A DNA stretch of 64,000 bases from Halobacteriales archaeon YIM A00010 (GTDB lineage Archaea; Halobacteriota; Halobacteria; Halobacteriales; Haloarculaceae): positions 866,866-930,865 of the forward strand of contig JAKCFJ010000003.1 in assembly GCA_025041175.1 (NCBI GenBank), read 5' to 3'. Shown here one piece after another: positions 1 to 8,078 of the stretch. Each line of letters starts with the position of its first letter. Within the stretch, counting starts at the first letter, position 1. A model generated the notes under the pieces. It was not told where the DNA came from and searched no databases. It saw only the letters and a list, made by a program, of their open reading frames with translations. A program made the translations under genes and the position numbers.

Positions 1-396
1 ATCCTTGAGCGATGATACGATCATCTCCTGTTCCGCTGATAGCGATAGCATCACAGCTATTATTATGCTATCTAAAGTAAAGCCTTCTGTTTATTCTAGA
101 ACATATCAGTGATAAAACATTAGCTCGGTTTGGCCTCCCTGACTGTGTGGGATCTGATGGCGAATAGATCCGTTTCTCGATCATCGAAACCCAGCCACCA
201 ACAGTACCGCTACGATTCACTCGACGTGATATATCCGGTTCTAGTGGCGGGAACCGAACGGATTCGACGGGGTGGAGAGCAGCGCCGAGTGGTGCAGGTA
301 GCGATGATAAAACGGCGCCAGCTCACCGGACGACTCGATTTCGGATCGTAACGGTACGGAAATCAGCCGGACAGATAAGTAGATGGAACTGTTACT
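1..396. other. Window start, no recognised gene
   Basis: No convincing gene is seen. The first 120 bases are AT-rich and look intergenic. A 73-codon open frame on the plus strand at 130-351 matches no family I recognise and is rich in Arg and Ser, unlike the acidic proteins of this genome, so I do not call it. The stretch before 397 is the upstream region of the universal stress protein gene. Confidence 0.4.
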
Positions 397-822
397 ATGG
401 CCATGTACAAAGTGCTACTAGCTGTCGATGCGAACGAAGAGCGCGCCAGATTGGCGGCCGAATCCGTTGCGGATCTACCGGGGGCCCCCGACGTCATCAT
501 TTTGAGCGTGTTCGAAGAATTCAACGTGAGTGACGGCGATGGGCGAGTCGATTCGGAGGAACTATACGACGAAGATTATTTCCCAGATGCTGTCTCAAGT
601 GCGAAACGGATACTCGAAGAAGCGGGGATCGAGGCGGAAAAACGGCGCGAACACGGTGAGCCGAGCGAAGTCATCCTCAAGGTCGCCGAAGAGATAGATG
701 CGGATAGCATCGCCGTGAGCGGGCGAAAGCGAAGCCCTGCCGGGAAAGCCATCTTCGGAAGTGTCACGCAGTCCCTGCTCCTCTCGGCCGACCGACCGGT
801 GATCGTCGCCATGAGTGACTGA
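397..822 (+). CDS. Universal stress protein, UspA family
   Basis: This 141-residue protein is a single UspA domain of normal length. It begins with the beta-strand YKVLLAVDAN and ends with a nucleotide-loop-like stretch, GRKRSPAGKAIFGS, followed by the C-terminal strand RPVIVAM, which matches the G-x2-G-x9-G-S/T type of ATP-binding loop. UspA proteins are cytoplasmic dimers tied to stress and energy status; the exact role is unknown. A second in-frame ATG at 403 is an equally possible start. It stands alone upstream of the LLM oxidoreductase gene. Confidence 0.9.
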   Translation: MAMYKVLLAVDANEERARLAAESVADLPGAPDVIILSVFEEFNVSDGDGRVDSEELYDEDYFPDAVSSAKRILEEAGIEAEKRREHGEPSEVILKVAEEIDADSIAVSGRKRSPAGKAIFGSVTQSLLLSADRPVIVAMSD

Positions 823-1130
823 GAGACCGATCTCCGCCGTATACAGCAGTAGTCTCCCGCGCTGTCGTGATGATCGTGAGTTCCCGCACCGTTCCGGGAA
901 GTGCTCCCTCGAAGCGGATGTGCGTTTCGCTGTCCACGATCCTGGTCGCCAGTTTCGGACTGTTCGTGACGCTCGTCCGGAAGCTACTTCTTCGTGGTAA
1001 TGTACGGCACCCTGGACGTTCTCATGTCTAGCATCGTGTACGCCTAGAGCGGGCGGCTACCACAGTAATGGTCCGGCATTGCGCCGCGCGGGGGAAACAG
1101 CTAACACTGGGTGTTCACGTTTGTCGTGGT
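823..1130. other. Intergenic stretch without recognised gene
   Basis: Between the stress protein and the oxidoreductase there is no supported gene. A short open stretch on the minus strand around 850-1000 has somewhat protein-like composition but no recognisable family, and may be a gene remnant. An upstream in-frame ATG for the next gene exists at 1068, but the residues it would add do not resemble the family. Confidence 0.4.
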
Positions 1131-2138
1131 ATGGAGTCGTACGACCTAGCGCTGCCGCTACCCGCTACCGGCGACGTCACCACGACGGAGCAGTGCGAAC
1201 TCGCGAGCGCGGCGGAAGCAGCCGGATTCAATCTCGTGTTCGTCCCCGAGACGTGGGGGCGAGAGGCGTTCACTCGCCTCGGCTATCTCGCAGCCAACAC
1301 GGAGACGATCCGGCTTGGGACCGGGATCGTTCCCGTTCACTCGAGGTCGCCCGCGCTGATCGCGCAGGGGGCGGCGACGCTGGACGAACTCACGGACGGG
1401 CGAGCGGTACTCGGTCTGGGACTGTCCGGGCCGGAAGTCATCGAAAACTGGCATGGTGTGGATTTTCGACCGGCGCTTCGCCGTCAGCGCGAGACGATCG
1501 ATATCGTTCGGCGCGTCCTCTCCGGAGATGAGGTCACCTACGACGGACGGCTGTTCGATCTCCGGCAGTTCCGCCTGCGGTTCGAACCGCTTCAGTCGGA
1601 CATCCCGATTTACGTCGCCGCACAAGGCGCGACGAACATCGAGCTGACCGGCGGATTCGCCGACGGGTGGATGCCGAACCGCATTCCGGTGTCAGCGCTG
1701 TCGGAGAAGCGCAAGCACCTCAAGCGTGGCGCCAGAAAGCAGGACCGCGATCCGGCGGGAATCGCGACGATTCCGTGGGCTGCGACGTGTGTCCTCGAAG
1801 ACGGCGAGCGAGCGCGGGCCAGGTGCCGGGAGATGATCGCGTTCTACGTCGGTGCGATGGGAGATTTCCATTACGACGCGGTCGCGGACCACGGTTTCCG
1901 AGAAACCGCCGATCGGATCCAGAACCGCTGGCAGTCCGGCGAGAAGAACACGGCACGCAAAGCCGTCAGTGAGGAACTCCTCGAGGAGATCGCGATCGCC
2001 GGCAGTCCGGACGGCGTCGGTCACCTCTTCGAACGGTACAAGGGGATCGCCGACACGCTCGCACTGCTTCCGCCGACCACCGCCAGCGTCGAGGAAATTC
2101 GCGAGACAATCGACAACGTCGGTGACCTGCTCGCGTAA
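1131..2138 (+). CDS. LLM-class (luciferase-like) flavin/F420-dependent oxidoreductase
   Basis: The 335-residue protein has the luciferase-like TIM barrel: an N-terminal strand, then IRLGTGIVPVHSRSP near residues 69-83, the GRAVLGLGLSGP block at about 102-113, and a C-terminal part with GSPDGVGHLFERY typical of F420-dependent members such as Mer-like and alkanesulfonate-type enzymes. In haloarchaea F420 is a likely cofactor. I start at 1131 because this gives the normal LLM N-terminus; the upstream ATG at 1068 adds 21 basic residues. Its place beside the acyl-CoA genes suggests an oxidative step on the same class of substrates, which is inference. Confidence 0.85.
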   Translation: MESYDLALPLPATGDVTTTEQCELASAAEAAGFNLVFVPETWGREAFTRLGYLAANTETIRLGTGIVPVHSRSPALIAQGAATLDELTDGRAVLGLGLSGPEVIENWHGVDFRPALRRQRETIDIVRRVLSGDEVTYDGRLFDLRQFRLRFEPLQSDIPIYVAAQGATNIELTGGFADGWMPNRIPVSALSEKRKHLKRGARKQDRDPAGIATIPWAATCVLEDGERARARCREMIAFYVGAMGDFHYDAVADHGFRETADRIQNRWQSGEKNTARKAVSEELLEEIAIAGSPDGVGHLFERYKGIADTLALLPPTTASVEEIRETIDNVGDLLA

Positions 2139-2147
2139 TCGATCTCG

Positions 2148-2612
2148 CTACAATCGGTCGTCAGGAGCGGCAGCGCGCATTGCCTCGACGTGGTCGCGCG
2201 CTGTCGGCCCGACGCTGTCGTCCCATTCGATCAGCTGCAACTGGAGGCCGAAGAGCGATTTCGGATGCAGCGTCGCCTCCGTTCGGACGTCTGTGACCGT
2301 GTCCTCCATGATCACCTCCCCACCGACTGCAGTCAGTTGATCCACGGCCGCATCGAGGTCCGTCACGTTGACACCAATGTGATGCAGCCCCTGGCCGTTG
2401 TGCTCGAGGTAGTCGGCGACGAAACTCTCCTCGTGCGTCGGTGAGAGCAGGGTGAACATATCGCTGCCCACTAGCACGTACGCCGTCCAGTACTGCCAGT
2501 TGTCGCTCTCGAGGGTCCAGACGTGCTCGACGCCGTCAGCGGCCGTGATGATCTCGAGGGCCTCCGACACGTCCCATACTGCGTGTGCGATGTGATCTAT
2601 CTCGTCCATCAC
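2148..2612 (-). CDS. VOC-fold protein, methylmalonyl-CoA epimerase-like
   Basis: A 154-residue protein made of two VOC beta-alpha-beta-beta-beta modules. The first begins with DHIAHAVWDV and the second with HHIGVNVTDLDAA at about residue 97, the place of a metal-binding His in methylmalonyl-CoA epimerase. Length and layout match the epimerase/glyoxalase group. It converges with the LLM gene (stops nine bases apart) and lies downstream of the IclR gene on the same strand. Epimerisation of a 2-methyl-branched acyl-CoA fits the neighbourhood, but the substrate is not proven. Confidence 0.75.
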   Translation of the reverse strand: MMDEIDHIAHAVWDVSEALEIITAADGVEHVWTLESDNWQYWTAYVLVGSDMFTLLSPTHEESFVADYLEHNGQGLHHIGVNVTDLDAAVDQLTAVGGEVIMEDTVTDVRTEATLHPKSLFGLQLQLIEWDDSVGPTARDHVEAMRAAAPDDRL

Positions 2613-2674
2613 GATGTACTATCGCGGACTAGCGGTATAGCTATTTACACGAGTTACATTCTTTCGGTACGCAC

Positions 2675-2712
2675 CGTGCTGTCTGACGGAGCAGTTCCGT
2701 CGGAACAGCACG
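2675..2712. other. Imperfect hairpin downstream of the IclR gene
   Basis: An 8-bp outer stem (CGTGCTGT with ACAGCACG) and a 6-bp inner stem (GACGGA with TCCGTC) enclose a 5-base loop, separated by a small internal bulge. It lies 140 nt after the IclR stop and upstream of the VOC gene. It could be a terminator-like structure or an operator; there is no T run. Confidence 0.35.
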
Positions 2713-2851
2713 TACTGACTCGGGACGAGCTGCGGACGGGCTCTCGGCAGTGTAGATTGCTCGTTTCCCGATACGGAACGAAACTACCCCGATGAGGGTT
2801 GAGACTGCGAGCGTCCCGTTCGAAACGAGTTCGAGAGACGAGGACGCGGGA

Positions 2852-3619
2852 TTACGAATACTTCATGTCTAGTTCGAGTTCGTTCGCCGTGCCGAGGAGG
2901 ATGTTCGGGATCGTCTCTTTGAGGTGCTCTCCCTGAACTCGGTGGATGGGGCCGGAGACGCTGAGTGCGCCGAAAACACCGCCGTCCGGCCACTCGATCG
3001 GAACGCCGACCGCCCGGAGACCGGGGATTGTCTCTTGATCGTTGATGCTGTACCCCCGTTCTCGAATCTCCTCGAGTTCCTCGTAGAGTTCGTCCGCATC
3101 GGTGATCGTATTCTCGGTCAGCGCCGGCAGTCCGTACCGGTGGATGATCTCTTCGACGCGCGCTTCGGAGAGAAAGGCGAGAATTGCCTTTCCCGCGGCC
3201 ATCGACTGGAGCGGCCGAAACTTGCCGATTTCGGAGTCGGTCTGCACAGCGTGGTCTCCCGTTTCTCCAAACACGAACACGGCCTTTCCATGTTCTTCGA
3301 CGACGAACTGTGCTCGCTCGTCAGTCTGTTCGGCGATCTTGCTGACCTTTTTTCTCGCCATCTGGTACGTCTCGGTGGGATTTCTTGTCTGTTCCCCTAA
3401 TTTCAGGAATCGAAAGCCGATACGGTACTCGTTACCGTCCTTGACCACGTACTCGAGTTCCTCGAGCGTGGCCAGATGCCGATGGACAGTGCTTTTCGCG
3501 AGGCCGAGCTCGGCTGCGATTTCAGTGACTCGGCCACCGTCCTCTCTGGCCAGCGTTTCGATAATTTCGAACGTTGTCCCCGTCGCTTTCACCGTCCCCG
3601 GATCGGAATACGCTGCCAT
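2852..3619 (-). CDS. IclR-family transcriptional regulator
   Basis: The 255-residue protein has the N-terminal winged HTH of IclR regulators (VTEIAAELGLAKSTVHRHLATL at about residues 31-52, given here only by position and ends) and the C-terminal ligand-binding domain, including the ERGYSINDQETIPGLR block and a C-terminal GALSVSGP strand. I start at 3619 (MAAYSDPG), which gives the family N-terminus; an upstream ATG adds 24 non-family residues. It is divergent from the SDR-MaoC operon at 3915-5751, so it probably controls that operon in response to a pathway acid or CoA ester. A TATA-like CTTTTATC lies just upstream. Confidence 0.9.
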   Translation of the reverse strand: MAAYSDPGTVKATGTTFEIIETLAREDGGRVTEIAAELGLAKSTVHRHLATLEELEYVVKDGNEYRIGFRFLKLGEQTRNPTETYQMARKKVSKIAEQTDERAQFVVEEHGKAVFVFGETGDHAVQTDSEIGKFRPLQSMAAGKAILAFLSEARVEEIIHRYGLPALTENTITDADELYEELEEIRERGYSINDQETIPGLRAVGVPIEWPDGGVFGALSVSGPIHRVQGEHLKETIPNILLGTANELELDMKYS

Positions 3620-3880
3620 GGCAACAGTTATCTCACTTCTCTTGATAAAAGTTCCGTATGCTCGAACGACGACGCATCTCGAGAATGACAAGACATCCCA
3701 AACCGATATCAGCGGATCACGCCGATTTCCTGTCCGTCAGCTCTCCGACCGACGACCGGTTACCGTACTGGTCACCGTTAATCTGGCAGGGGTTTCGGCG
3801 CGTACTGCCCCTCTCGCTCGGTCCCGCTCTCCGCCGGTGTGGCGTCATACGGAACGTTCCGATAACACCCGTTTTCGGGG

Positions 3881-3890
3881 GGATTTATTA
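3881..3890 (+). promoter_or_regulatory. TATA-like box of the SDR-MaoC operon
   Basis: GGATTTATTA lies 25-34 nt before the ATG at 3915, the spacing expected for a leaderless haloarchaeal transcript. It supports the 3915 start over the much longer open frame that runs through from 3102. Confidence 0.5.
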
Positions 3891-3914
3891 GGAATTACGG
3901 GTATCTGTATATTG

Positions 3915-4811
3915 ATGTTGTCTGACAAGGTGATTATCGTGGCCGGTGGCGGCCACGGTCTCGGAAAGTATTCAGCGCTCGAACTCGGCGCTGCCGGTGC
4001 GACGGCCGTCGTCAACGATCTCGGGTCCGACGTTCACGGCGAAGGCGAAAGCGTCGAACCGGCCGAAGAAACCATCGAAGAGGTCAAAGAAGTCGGCGGC
4101 GACGGAATGGCTCATTTTGGTGACATCAGCTCGACAGAGTATACCGAGCAACTGGTTGCCGACACCGTCGAAGAGTACGGCCAGGTCGACGGCGCCGTCA
4201 ACTTCGCGGGAATTCTCAACGACTCGATACTGTATCGGATGACCGGTGAGGAGTGGGACAACGTGATCAACGTCCACCTGCGAGGCCACTTCGCCTTACT
4301 CCGGAATCTGGCAGCGCACTGGCGGGAGGTCGCGCGCGAGACGGATAACTATCTCGACGACGGACGATCGTTTCTCTCCGTCTCGAGTCGCTCGGCGCTC
4401 GGGAACGTTGGCCAGTCAAACTATTCAGCGGCGAAGGCTGGGGTGCTTGGTCTCACGAGGGCCGCGGCGAAGGAACTCGGTCGATACAACGTCCGAGTGA
4501 ACGCTCTCGTTCCGACCGCGTACACGCGTATGATCGAGGACATTCCGGACGACCAGCAGCCGTTTACCGAGGAGGAGCTTCCGCCGGAGAAAGTCGCACC
4601 CCTCGTCGCCTACATGCTCAGCGACGAGGCGTCGGAAATCAACGGCTGGTCCGTTCGGGCGGCTGGCGACGCGATCGGCTTCGTTTCGGATCCGAGAGTC
4701 ATCCGTCTGGGCTATCAGAACGGTGGCTGGACGCCCGAAGACATCGCCGAGGAGTTCACCGACCAGATCGGGCAAGGACTCTCCCTCGACAAATCGGGAG
4801 ACGCGTTCTGA
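3915..4811 (+). CDS. SDR-family 3-hydroxyacyl-CoA dehydrogenase-like
   Basis: A 298-residue short-chain dehydrogenase. It shows the nucleotide loop GGGHGLGK near residues 10-17, NDLG, the NFAG motif, and the catalytic Ser...Tyr-x3-Lys (SSRSALG...YSAAK). The long form with an extended C-terminus resembles the dehydrogenase unit of peroxisomal multifunctional enzyme 2, which oxidises (3R)-hydroxyacyl-CoA with NAD. The gene is followed three bases later by two MaoC-fold genes, so hydration by the MaoC pair and oxidation here are probably successive steps. The open frame extends upstream to 3102, but that part is antisense to the IclR gene. Confidence 0.85.
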   Translation: MLSDKVIIVAGGGHGLGKYSALELGAAGATAVVNDLGSDVHGEGESVEPAEETIEEVKEVGGDGMAHFGDISSTEYTEQLVADTVEEYGQVDGAVNFAGILNDSILYRMTGEEWDNVINVHLRGHFALLRNLAAHWREVARETDNYLDDGRSFLSVSSRSALGNVGQSNYSAAKAGVLGLTRAAAKELGRYNVRVNALVPTAYTRMIEDIPDDQQPFTEEELPPEKVAPLVAYMLSDEASEINGWSVRAAGDAIGFVSDPRVIRLGYQNGGWTPEDIAEEFTDQIGQGLSLDKSGDAF

Positions 4812-4814
4812 CCG

Positions 4815-5318
4815 ATGCCGTCGAAATCACTCGCCGCGCTCGAGCGGCAAGTCGGGCGGACGGTAACGACGGTCGAGGACCTCGTCGTCGAACTCGGAAA
4901 GGTCGAAGAGTTCGCACGGGCGATCAAGGATGACAACCCGGTGTTCCGAGACGAGGAGAGCGCTCGCGAACAGGGCTACGAGACAGTTCTCGCTCCGCTG
5001 ACGTTCACCCGGACGGCCTATTTCCCGCGGTATCGTCCGGACGGAGTCGGCCTCAATCACGGGTTCGACCTCGGGTTCGACCAGTCTCGAGTCGTCCACG
5101 GCGAACAGGAGTACGTCTACAAGCAGCCGATCCACGTTGGCGACGTCATCTCCGGAGAAACGACTCTCATCGACGTCTACGAGCGGACCGGGTCCCGCGG
5201 CGGAACGATGACCTTCGCAGTGTTCGAGACGGTGTATCGGAACGCCGACGGCGAGCACGTCCTCACGGAACGGTTGACGCGGATCGAGCTCGCAGGGGAT
5301 GGTGACGGCGATGACTGA
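4815..5318 (+). CDS. MaoC-like N-terminal (non-catalytic) hydratase subunit
   Basis: A 167-residue hot-dog-fold protein of the MaoC N-terminal/FAS1_DH type. The segment KDDNPVFRDEESA aligns with the hydratase motif but has Phe where the catalytic His (NPxH) should be, so it is probably the structural partner of the next gene product. It contains the PLTFTRTAYFPRY block common in such partners. It sits between the SDR and the catalytic MaoC and overlaps the latter by 8 nt. A split pair like this resembles ChsH2-ChsH1 of steroid side-chain oxidation and archaeal or actinobacterial HtdXY-type dehydratases. Confidence 0.8.
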   Translation: MPSKSLAALERQVGRTVTTVEDLVVELGKVEEFARAIKDDNPVFRDEESAREQGYETVLAPLTFTRTAYFPRYRPDGVGLNHGFDLGFDQSRVVHGEQEYVYKQPIHVGDVISGETTLIDVYERTGSRGGTMTFAVFETVYRNADGEHVLTERLTRIELAGDGDGDD

Positions 5319-5751
5319 CGCCTACAAGCGACGACTCACTGCCGGGGACATCTCGGTCGGCGATACGGGACCGGAAGTCGTGGTCAAGGATCTGGAACGG
5401 GAGGATTTCGTCCGGTACGCCGGTGCGAGCGGTGACTTCAATCCGATCCACTACGACGAACCGTACGCCCGTGACGCCGGCAACGAGAGCGTCTTCGCGC
5501 AGGGAATGCTCACGGCGGGGTTCGCCTCGCACGCGATCTCCGACTGGTTCGGACTCGACCGGATTGAGCGGTTTACCATCCGATTCCAGGAGCGCGTGTT
5601 TCCAGGCAATACGATCACTGTGACCGGCGAGATCACCGACGTGGCTGACGGTGACGCGGAGGTAATCGTCACTGCGGACCTCGAAGCGAAAACTGACGGC
5701 GGCGACGTCGTCTTAAGCGGAGAAACGGTCGCGAGACTGCCGTCGGAGTGA
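5311..5751 (+). CDS. MaoC-family (R)-specific enoyl-CoA hydratase, catalytic subunit
   Basis: The 146-residue protein carries the full hydratase 2 motif, ASGDFNPIHYDE followed by FAQGMLTAG, with the catalytic Asp and His at about residues 45 and 50. It should add water to a trans-2-enoyl-CoA. I prefer the ATG at 5311, which overlaps the stop of the upstream gene (ATGACTGA); a GTG-proximal ATG at 5299 would add four residues. Overlap suggests coupled translation and a heteromeric enzyme with the upstream protein, feeding the SDR dehydrogenase of the same operon. Confidence 0.85.
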   Translation: MTDAYKRRLTAGDISVGDTGPEVVVKDLEREDFVRYAGASGDFNPIHYDEPYARDAGNESVFAQGMLTAGFASHAISDWFGLDRIERFTIRFQERVFPGNTITVTGEITDVADGDAEVIVTADLEAKTDGGDVVLSGETVARLPSE

Positions 5752-5791
5752 TCGGACGGAGCACCGGACTTCCGTCGCGGCTGGAGACTAC

Positions 5792-5899
5792 CTAGAAGAG
5801 CAAGTCACTCTCGCCGCCGTCGATCGGGCTCGCCACACCGTTTATCTGGCTCGCCCGCTCCGAGCAGAGAAACGCGCCGCCCGCCAAGGCAGCGGTCAC
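5792..5899 (-). pseudogene. C-terminal stub of an SDR dehydrogenase
   Basis: The minus strand encodes about 35 residues containing AFLCSERASQINGV and PIDGG before a TAG stop. This is the hallmark C-terminal end of short-chain dehydrogenases (AFLxSxxASxINGxxxPVDGG). No N-terminal part is found upstream; the region up to 5969 is unrelated. It is one of several family stubs in this window. Confidence 0.7.
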
Positions 5900-5969
5900 C
5901 CTCGCGCAAACGACGAGAGGGAGCTGACTCGACTCCAGTTCGCGGTCCCGTCGAACCAGCCGGAGGGAG

Positions 5970-7262
5970 TTAATCGTCGGGCGACGCGGAGGGTGGCCGC
6001 GCGTCGGCTTTGCGCCACGGAACTCCCTCGACTTCGTTCCCGACGTACTCGCCGTCGAACTCGTCGTCATCGAGCACCTCGTACGTGTCGTGCTGGACGA
6101 CGCTTTTCATCACGCCGGACGCGCCGCCGAGGAACCGCCCGGCCCGCACGTCCCGCTGAATGCGCTCGATCGGATATGACGTCGTGGTTCCGATGCCGCC
6201 GAGTAGCTGGATGCAGGTGTCCGCGATCTCGTGGGCGAGGTCGTTGCCGTACCACTTCGCCATCGCGCTTTCCATTCGGCCGGTCGAGAGACCGCCCTCG
6301 TCCATCATCCGGGCCGCTCGCGTGTTAAGCAGGTACGCGGCGTCGAGCTTCGTCGCCATCTCGGCGACCTGGTGGTTGACCGACTGGTAGTCCGAGATCG
6401 CCCGTTCGTTGACGATCCGGTTGTCAGTGTAGTTCGCCGCGATCTCGAGAGCCTTCTGACTCGCGCCGAGACAGTAGCGTGCGACCGTCAGATGCTCGAG
6501 GTTGAGTTCGTCGGTGATGTATGACCAGGCGGTCCCCTCCTCACCGACAAGATTGGCTTCGGGCACGCGAACATCGTCGAACTCCATCCATGCGGCGCCG
6601 GTTCCGCGGAAGCCGTGCCAGTCGGACTGGTCCTCGAGGATCTCGATCCCATCGGCGTCGCCGTCGACGACGAGCAGCGAAACCCCCTCGCGGTCACCGT
6701 CACTGCCGCTCGTTCGAGCCGGAAGGAAGTAGAAGTCACCGTACCGTGCGAAGTCGATGAAGCGCTTCTGTCCATTGACGACCCACGCGTCGCCTTCTTT
6801 CTCGGCAGTCGTATCGAGGTGGGCTAGATCGGTCCCACTGCTCGGCTCTGTGTACGCCTGAGAGACGATCAGTTCTCCGTCTAGCATTGGCTCGAGGTAC
6901 GATTCTTTGACGTGGTCGTTTCCGTGCTCATACATCGTCCGTCCCACGTGCTGAGTCAGCGACGTCTGGCAGGCGTGGACGATCGTTCCACAGTATCCGA
7001 CCGCTTGTTCGGCGAGTACCGTCTGGACGTACGTCTCTCCGGCTCCGTTATGCGCTTCGGGGACGGTGATACCGGCGAAATCGTAGGATCCCATTCGCTT
7101 GACGTACTCTTCCCAATCCTCGCGCGACTCCTCGTTGTCGTCGAGATCGCGGAAGTGGTCCTCTCCGAGTCTATCGACGAAAACCTCGTTCTCGAGCGTT
7201 TCGACCGTTCGTTCGAAGTACTCTCGCTCCTCGGATGACAGGGCTGTATTCGCTCCGATCAT
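5970..7262 (-). CDS. Acyl-CoA dehydrogenase
   Basis: A 430-residue flavoprotein with the three-part acyl-CoA dehydrogenase fold: an N-terminal helical domain, a FAD- and substrate-contacting middle domain (TEPSSGTD at about 138-145, NGQKRFIDFA at about 165), and a C-terminal helical domain with QLLGGIGTTTSYPIER. It should oxidise an acyl-CoA at C2-C3 and pass electrons to ETF. The canonical MCAD-type Glu loop (YEGT) is replaced by LGGAS, so the base must lie elsewhere, as in isovaleryl- or long-chain-type enzymes, or activity differs. A C-terminal acidic extension of about 40 residues is unusual. It is a single gene facing the upstream operon. Confidence 0.9.
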   Translation of the reverse strand: MIGANTALSSEEREYFERTVETLENEVFVDRLGEDHFRDLDDNEESREDWEEYVKRMGSYDFAGITVPEAHNGAGETYVQTVLAEQAVGYCGTIVHACQTSLTQHVGRTMYEHGNDHVKESYLEPMLDGELIVSQAYTEPSSGTDLAHLDTTAEKEGDAWVVNGQKRFIDFARYGDFYFLPARTSGSDGDREGVSLLVVDGDADGIEILEDQSDWHGFRGTGAAWMEFDDVRVPEANLVGEEGTAWSYITDELNLEHLTVARYCLGASQKALEIAANYTDNRIVNERAISDYQSVNHQVAEMATKLDAAYLLNTRAARMMDEGGLSTGRMESAMAKWYGNDLAHEIADTCIQLLGGIGTTTSYPIERIQRDVRAGRFLGGASGVMKSVVQHDTYEVLDDDEFDGEYVGNEVEGVPWRKADARPPSASPDD

Positions 7263-7290
7263 GATGTCCGTTATCGGCTACCAGAAGGAG

Positions 7291-7301
7291 CATATTAAAT
7301 G
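7291..7301 (-). promoter_or_regulatory. TATA-like box of the acyl-CoA dehydrogenase gene
   Basis: An AT-rich box, CATTTAATATG on the minus strand, lies 29-39 nt before the ATG at 7262. Confidence 0.45.
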
Positions 7302-7449
7302 CATCATATTGATTCAATAAGTAAGTGATAAAAAATGAAATCTTTTCGAGCACTGCCTAGTTAGGCCAGTTTGAGACGTGAGCAGGTTGTAGAGTTGGTT
7401 TGGATAACACTCATAAACCCACCCAATAAGTGCTACGGGGCGGAATTTG

Positions 7450-7605
7450 ATGAAACTTGGGAGCGTGAGCGGACGGTTGTTCGCTTCGAAAGACACAGGC
7501 AATTCTTCACCTAATCGGGATAGAATGCTCATATCAGGCGGTTTGGCACTGAATCCATTAGATGCTGACAGAGATCCAGATCCGCCGGCGTTCACGAGAG
7601 CGTAG
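7450..7605 (+). pseudogene. Possible transposon-associated ORF remnant
   Basis: A 51-codon plus-strand ORF (MKLGSVSGRLFAS... to PPAFTRA) runs straight into an array of hairpins like those at the 3' end of IS200/IS605-type TnpB genes. I take it as a possible C-terminal remnant of such an element. No RuvC or zinc-finger motif remains, so the assignment rests on context only. Confidence 0.3.
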
Positions 7606-7712
7606 CTCTCGTTCGCACACCAGAAGCCAAAGGATTCTGGGAACGTTCACAAGATCGCAGATCTTGTGAGCCAGCCAGAAATCGAAGATTTCTGGTGACG
7701 GCGCAGCCGTCA
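7595..7712. repeat. Array of five tandem hairpins (IS200/IS605-like end)
   Basis: Five near-perfect palindromes follow each other: 7595-7611 (CGAGAGC/GCTCTCG), 7620-7640 (CCAGAA/TTCTGG), 7648-7668 (CACAAGAT/ATCTTGTG), 7675-7695 (CCAGAAAT/ATTTCTGG) and 7694-7712 (GTGACGG/CCGTCAC). The same style of hairpins, including CCAGAA/TTCTGG and CACAAGA/TCTTGTG, appears at the TnpB locus (20506-20547) and in the element at 62857-63043. The rest of the gap up to 8078 holds no gene I can support and is AT-rich near its end. Confidence 0.65.
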
Positions 7713-8053
7713 CGGGCCGCTATTGATGAATTGCTATCAAGATCAACAGCGACTCGTATCGGCCGCGCAAATAGCATGGGCTTCGCGATACACTCGCGCT
7801 CAGTGAGCAGACCGCACCTGCGGCCTCACAATACGTTGTGTCGACCCCGACGAATACGTCGCTGACATTGATCTCAATAGAATGATGGAACTAGGCTGAA
7901 CTATGCGAGTAGCTGCGAATACTCGAACCCACTACCAACCCACTCCAATTATCATATAATAATCTAATAAAATAATAAATATAACAATGGTATAGATCTC
8001 ATACACCGAGATACATCAATTCCGACAGTATGTGTGTGATATATATAACCAAG

Positions 8054-8062
8054 TATTTATGG
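8054..8062 (+). promoter_or_regulatory. TATA-like box of the first TAXI-TRAP operon
   Basis: TATTTATGG is centred about 22 nt before the ATG at 8079, within a strongly AT-rich stretch. The spacing implies a leaderless mRNA for the binding-protein gene. Confidence 0.55.
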
Positions 8063-8078
8063 ATTGGATTGAGTTATC

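Noticed and set aside
3102..4811. A 569-residue protein fused upstream of the SDR
   Set aside because: The first 271 codons are antisense to the IclR gene and have Ser/Arg-rich shadow composition; the promoter lies at 3881.
7595..7712. Repeated palindromes that might be a CRISPR array
   Set aside because: The stems differ from one another, spacing is irregular and there are no spacers between identical repeats; no cas genes are present.
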